From: G963662605 sp963662605
GTDB lineage: Bacteria > Bacteroidota > Ignavibacteria > Ignavibacteriales > Ignavibacteriaceae
Length of the DNA stretch: 64,000 nt
NCBI GenBank assembly: GCA_963662605.1
Contig: OY759785.1
Coordinates: 1,488,001 to 1,552,000 of the forward strand
Direction: 5' to 3'
The notes under the pieces: generated by a model
What the model was told of the DNA's origin: nothing
Databases searched by the model: none
The model's input: the letters and a program-made list of their open reading frames with translations, nothing else
Program-made: the position numbers and the translations under genes
In this document: positions 62,644-64,000 of the stretch, one piece after another
How the letters are laid out: each line of letters starts with the position of its first letter
How positions within the stretch are numbered: position 1 is the first letter of the stretch

Positions 62644-64000
62644 ATGAAGAACTTTTTAAAATTTTTTATCGTCTTTTTAATCTTACCGGTATATATCTTC
62701 GGTCAATCGGACTCCTACTATTCAACAATGAATCCCACGAGCTCTTCATTTATTACCGATTTGGAAGCAAGGATACGTTCACCATATACCAAAATTTCGT
62801 ACGATCAGTTTGATGAAACCAACGTTGCAAATTTTGCATCCCGCGATACGGTTATCAGCGGAACTACATATGGTGTTTTTACTGATGTTTACAGCGGGGA
62901 AAATTGTGTGTATACAAAACCGTTTGCGTGGGGTTCCACTTATAGCCGTGAACATACATGGTGCCAAAGCTGGTTTCCGGTAGCAAGTACTTCAAACGAA
63001 TATTATTCCGATCAATACCACTTATTCCCGGTGCAGCAAAATCACACCAACGTGGTCAGAAGCAATAATCCGTTAGGAATTGTGAAGACTGTATCCTCTT
63101 CCTATCTCGAAGCAAAATTGGGTTCTGATTCTTCCGGTAAACTTGTTTATGAACCCCGGGATTGTCACAAAGGAGATGCAGCGAGGGCATTGTTGTATAT
63201 GGCGGTGCGTTATAACGGTGTTTATGGAGATTGGACATTCAATTACCTTAATAGTAACTACCTTTCGTCGCAGACACAGGATGTCGCGACCTTGCTCAAA
63301 TGGAGCAAAGAAGATCCACCAGACAAGTGGGAGGTGGATAGAAACAATTACGTGCAGTCAATCCAGCAAAACAGAAATCCGTTTGTAGATCATCCGGAAT
63401 ATGTGAATTACATAAACTTTAACGATCTTTCAAAATTATCGCCGTCATATGCAGCAGAGCCTACTTTTGGACCCAGTAATCTGGTAATACAGAAGGGAGC
63501 AAGCTCTATCACGGTTTCATGGAACAATGTAACTTCCGGTAGCCAGCTTGCCAGCGGATATGTACTGGAAGGTTTTACTACAAACACATATTTTATCCCG
63601 ATTGACGGAGACGTATATGCAAGCGATACGGTTTTGTCCGACGGAAGAGCAGTGGTCAGCATTGCTAATGACGGCACACAATCATATACATTTTATAGTG
63701 TGGATACATCACAAACTTTTTACTTCAGGATGTACTCTTATAACGGCAATGCGACTCTGCGGAACTACAAAATTGACGGGTATGCAAATTCTTTCAATCT
63801 GCTGCAACCATCGGGCGGCGAAAGTATTTCGGCAGGCGGAACATATAAAATTATCTGGTCGAGTTTAAATATTACTAATGCTAAATTAGAATACAGTACC
63901 GATGGCGGAACAAACTGGACAACGATAGTTGCCAGCACACCCGCGAGCACCGGATATTATTCGTGGACTGTCCCATCGGTAGTTTCATCAAATTGTAAAG
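62644..64000 (+). CDS. Secreted endonuclease I family protein (3' truncated)
   Basis: 452 residues in the window; the frame runs off the end without a stop. Signal peptide (VYIFGQ). Endonuclease_1 domain (~25-260): SREHTWCQSWFP with H104, DQYHLFPVQQNHTNVVRS with H126 and N133/H134, NNPLG, and NRNPFVDHPEY. These match the H-N-H-like catalytic core of NucM/EndA-type secreted nucleases. A fibronectin-like region follows (~275-400) and then the start of a repeated Ig-like domain (LEYSTDGGTNWTTI, SWTVPS). It probably degrades extracellular DNA or RNA; a T9SS tail is likely beyond the window. Confidence 0.88.
   Translation, partial: MKNFLKFFIVFLILPVYIFGQSDSYYSTMNPTSSSFITDLEARIRSPYTKISYDQFDETNVANFASRDTVISGTTYGVFTDVYSGENCVYTKPFAWGSTYSREHTWCQSWFPVASTSNEYYSDQYHLFPVQQNHTNVVRSNNPLGIVKTVSSSYLEAKLGSDSSGKLVYEPRDCHKGDAARALLYMAVRYNGVYGDWTFNYLNSNYLSSQTQDVATLLKWSKEDPPDKWEVDRNNYVQSIQQNRNPFVDHPEYVNYINFNDLSKLSPSYAAEPTFGPSNLVIQKGASSITVSWNNVTSGSQLASGYVLEGFTTNTYFIPIDGDVYASDTVLSDGRAVVSIANDGTQSYTFYSVDTSQTFYFRMYSYNGNATLRNYKIDGYANSFNLLQPSGGESISAGGTYKIIWSSLNITNAKLEYSTDGGTNWTTIVASTPASTGYYSWTVPSVVSSNCK

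Overview
This 64 kb chromosomal window comes from a Gram-negative, Ignavibacteria-like member of the Bacteroidota/Chlorobiota. The main evidence is a set of exported proteins ending in a type A type IX secretion (T9SS) sorting domain of the form NYPNPFNPSTTISY...KMLLLK. It is supported by TonB-dependent receptors with carboxypeptidase-regulatory-like N-termini, a DUF4249 lipoprotein, FISUMP domains and PL10 pectate lyase. Eight intergenic regions contain promoter candidates resembling TTGnnn-N17/18-TAnnnT. No tRNA, rRNA, CRISPR array or prophage was seen. Layout: 1-6 kb holds the tail of a T9SS adhesin-like protein, a PocR/PAS histidine kinase, and a three-gene operon (secreted protein, membrane protein, hybrid kinase). 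6-15 kb holds PBP1A, a TonB receptor, a class II aldolase overlapping a divergent pectinesterase, and a permease plus exported DUF362 pair. 15.5-18.9 kb is a nitrogen operon (P-II, porin, ammonium transporter) followed by two 64-nt copies of a structured element: their stem sequences covary while loop and leader are almost unchanged. 18.9-28.8 kb holds an RlhA-type U32 protein, two large secreted proteins (one with an apparently circularly permuted deacetylase domain) and a SulP transporter fused to STAS and cyclic-nucleotide domains. 28.8-36 kb is a pectin/uronate block: two Gfo/Idh/MocA oxidoreductases, a secreted cupin, PL10 pectate lyase, a DlgD-like reductase and an MFS transporter. 36-41.3 kb holds small thiol and membrane proteins and a signalling operon (NMT1-like binding protein, Cache-HAMP-PP2C-HATPase phosphatase, STAS antagonist). 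41.3-46.1 kb has a 331-bp inverted-repeat element, a tandem-repeat lipoprotein, an envelope protein and a thioredoxin/rhodanese/DUF1858 operon. 46.2-49.8 kb is a T9SS BNR-repeat gene destroyed by an IS110-family insertion and a poly-G frameshift; the IS carries a folded upstream non-coding end that probably encodes a bridge RNA. 50-64 kb holds a TonB receptor/DUF4249 set, two tandem FISUMP proteins with an almost identical 5' third, a secreted MBL-fold protein, a collagen-like protein with its two neighbours, an RDD protein and a truncated secreted endonuclease I. How the genes work together: the window is rich in envelope and export functions. Pectin would be demethylated and cleaved outside or in the periplasm (pectinesterase, PL10), taken up through TonB and MFS proteins, and reduced or cleaved by the Gfo/Idh, DlgD-like and aldolase enzymes. 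The signalling genes (two histidine kinases, one partner-switching phosphatase) look locally organised with their own periplasmic or membrane partners. The substrates of most exported proteins cannot be read from sequence alone.
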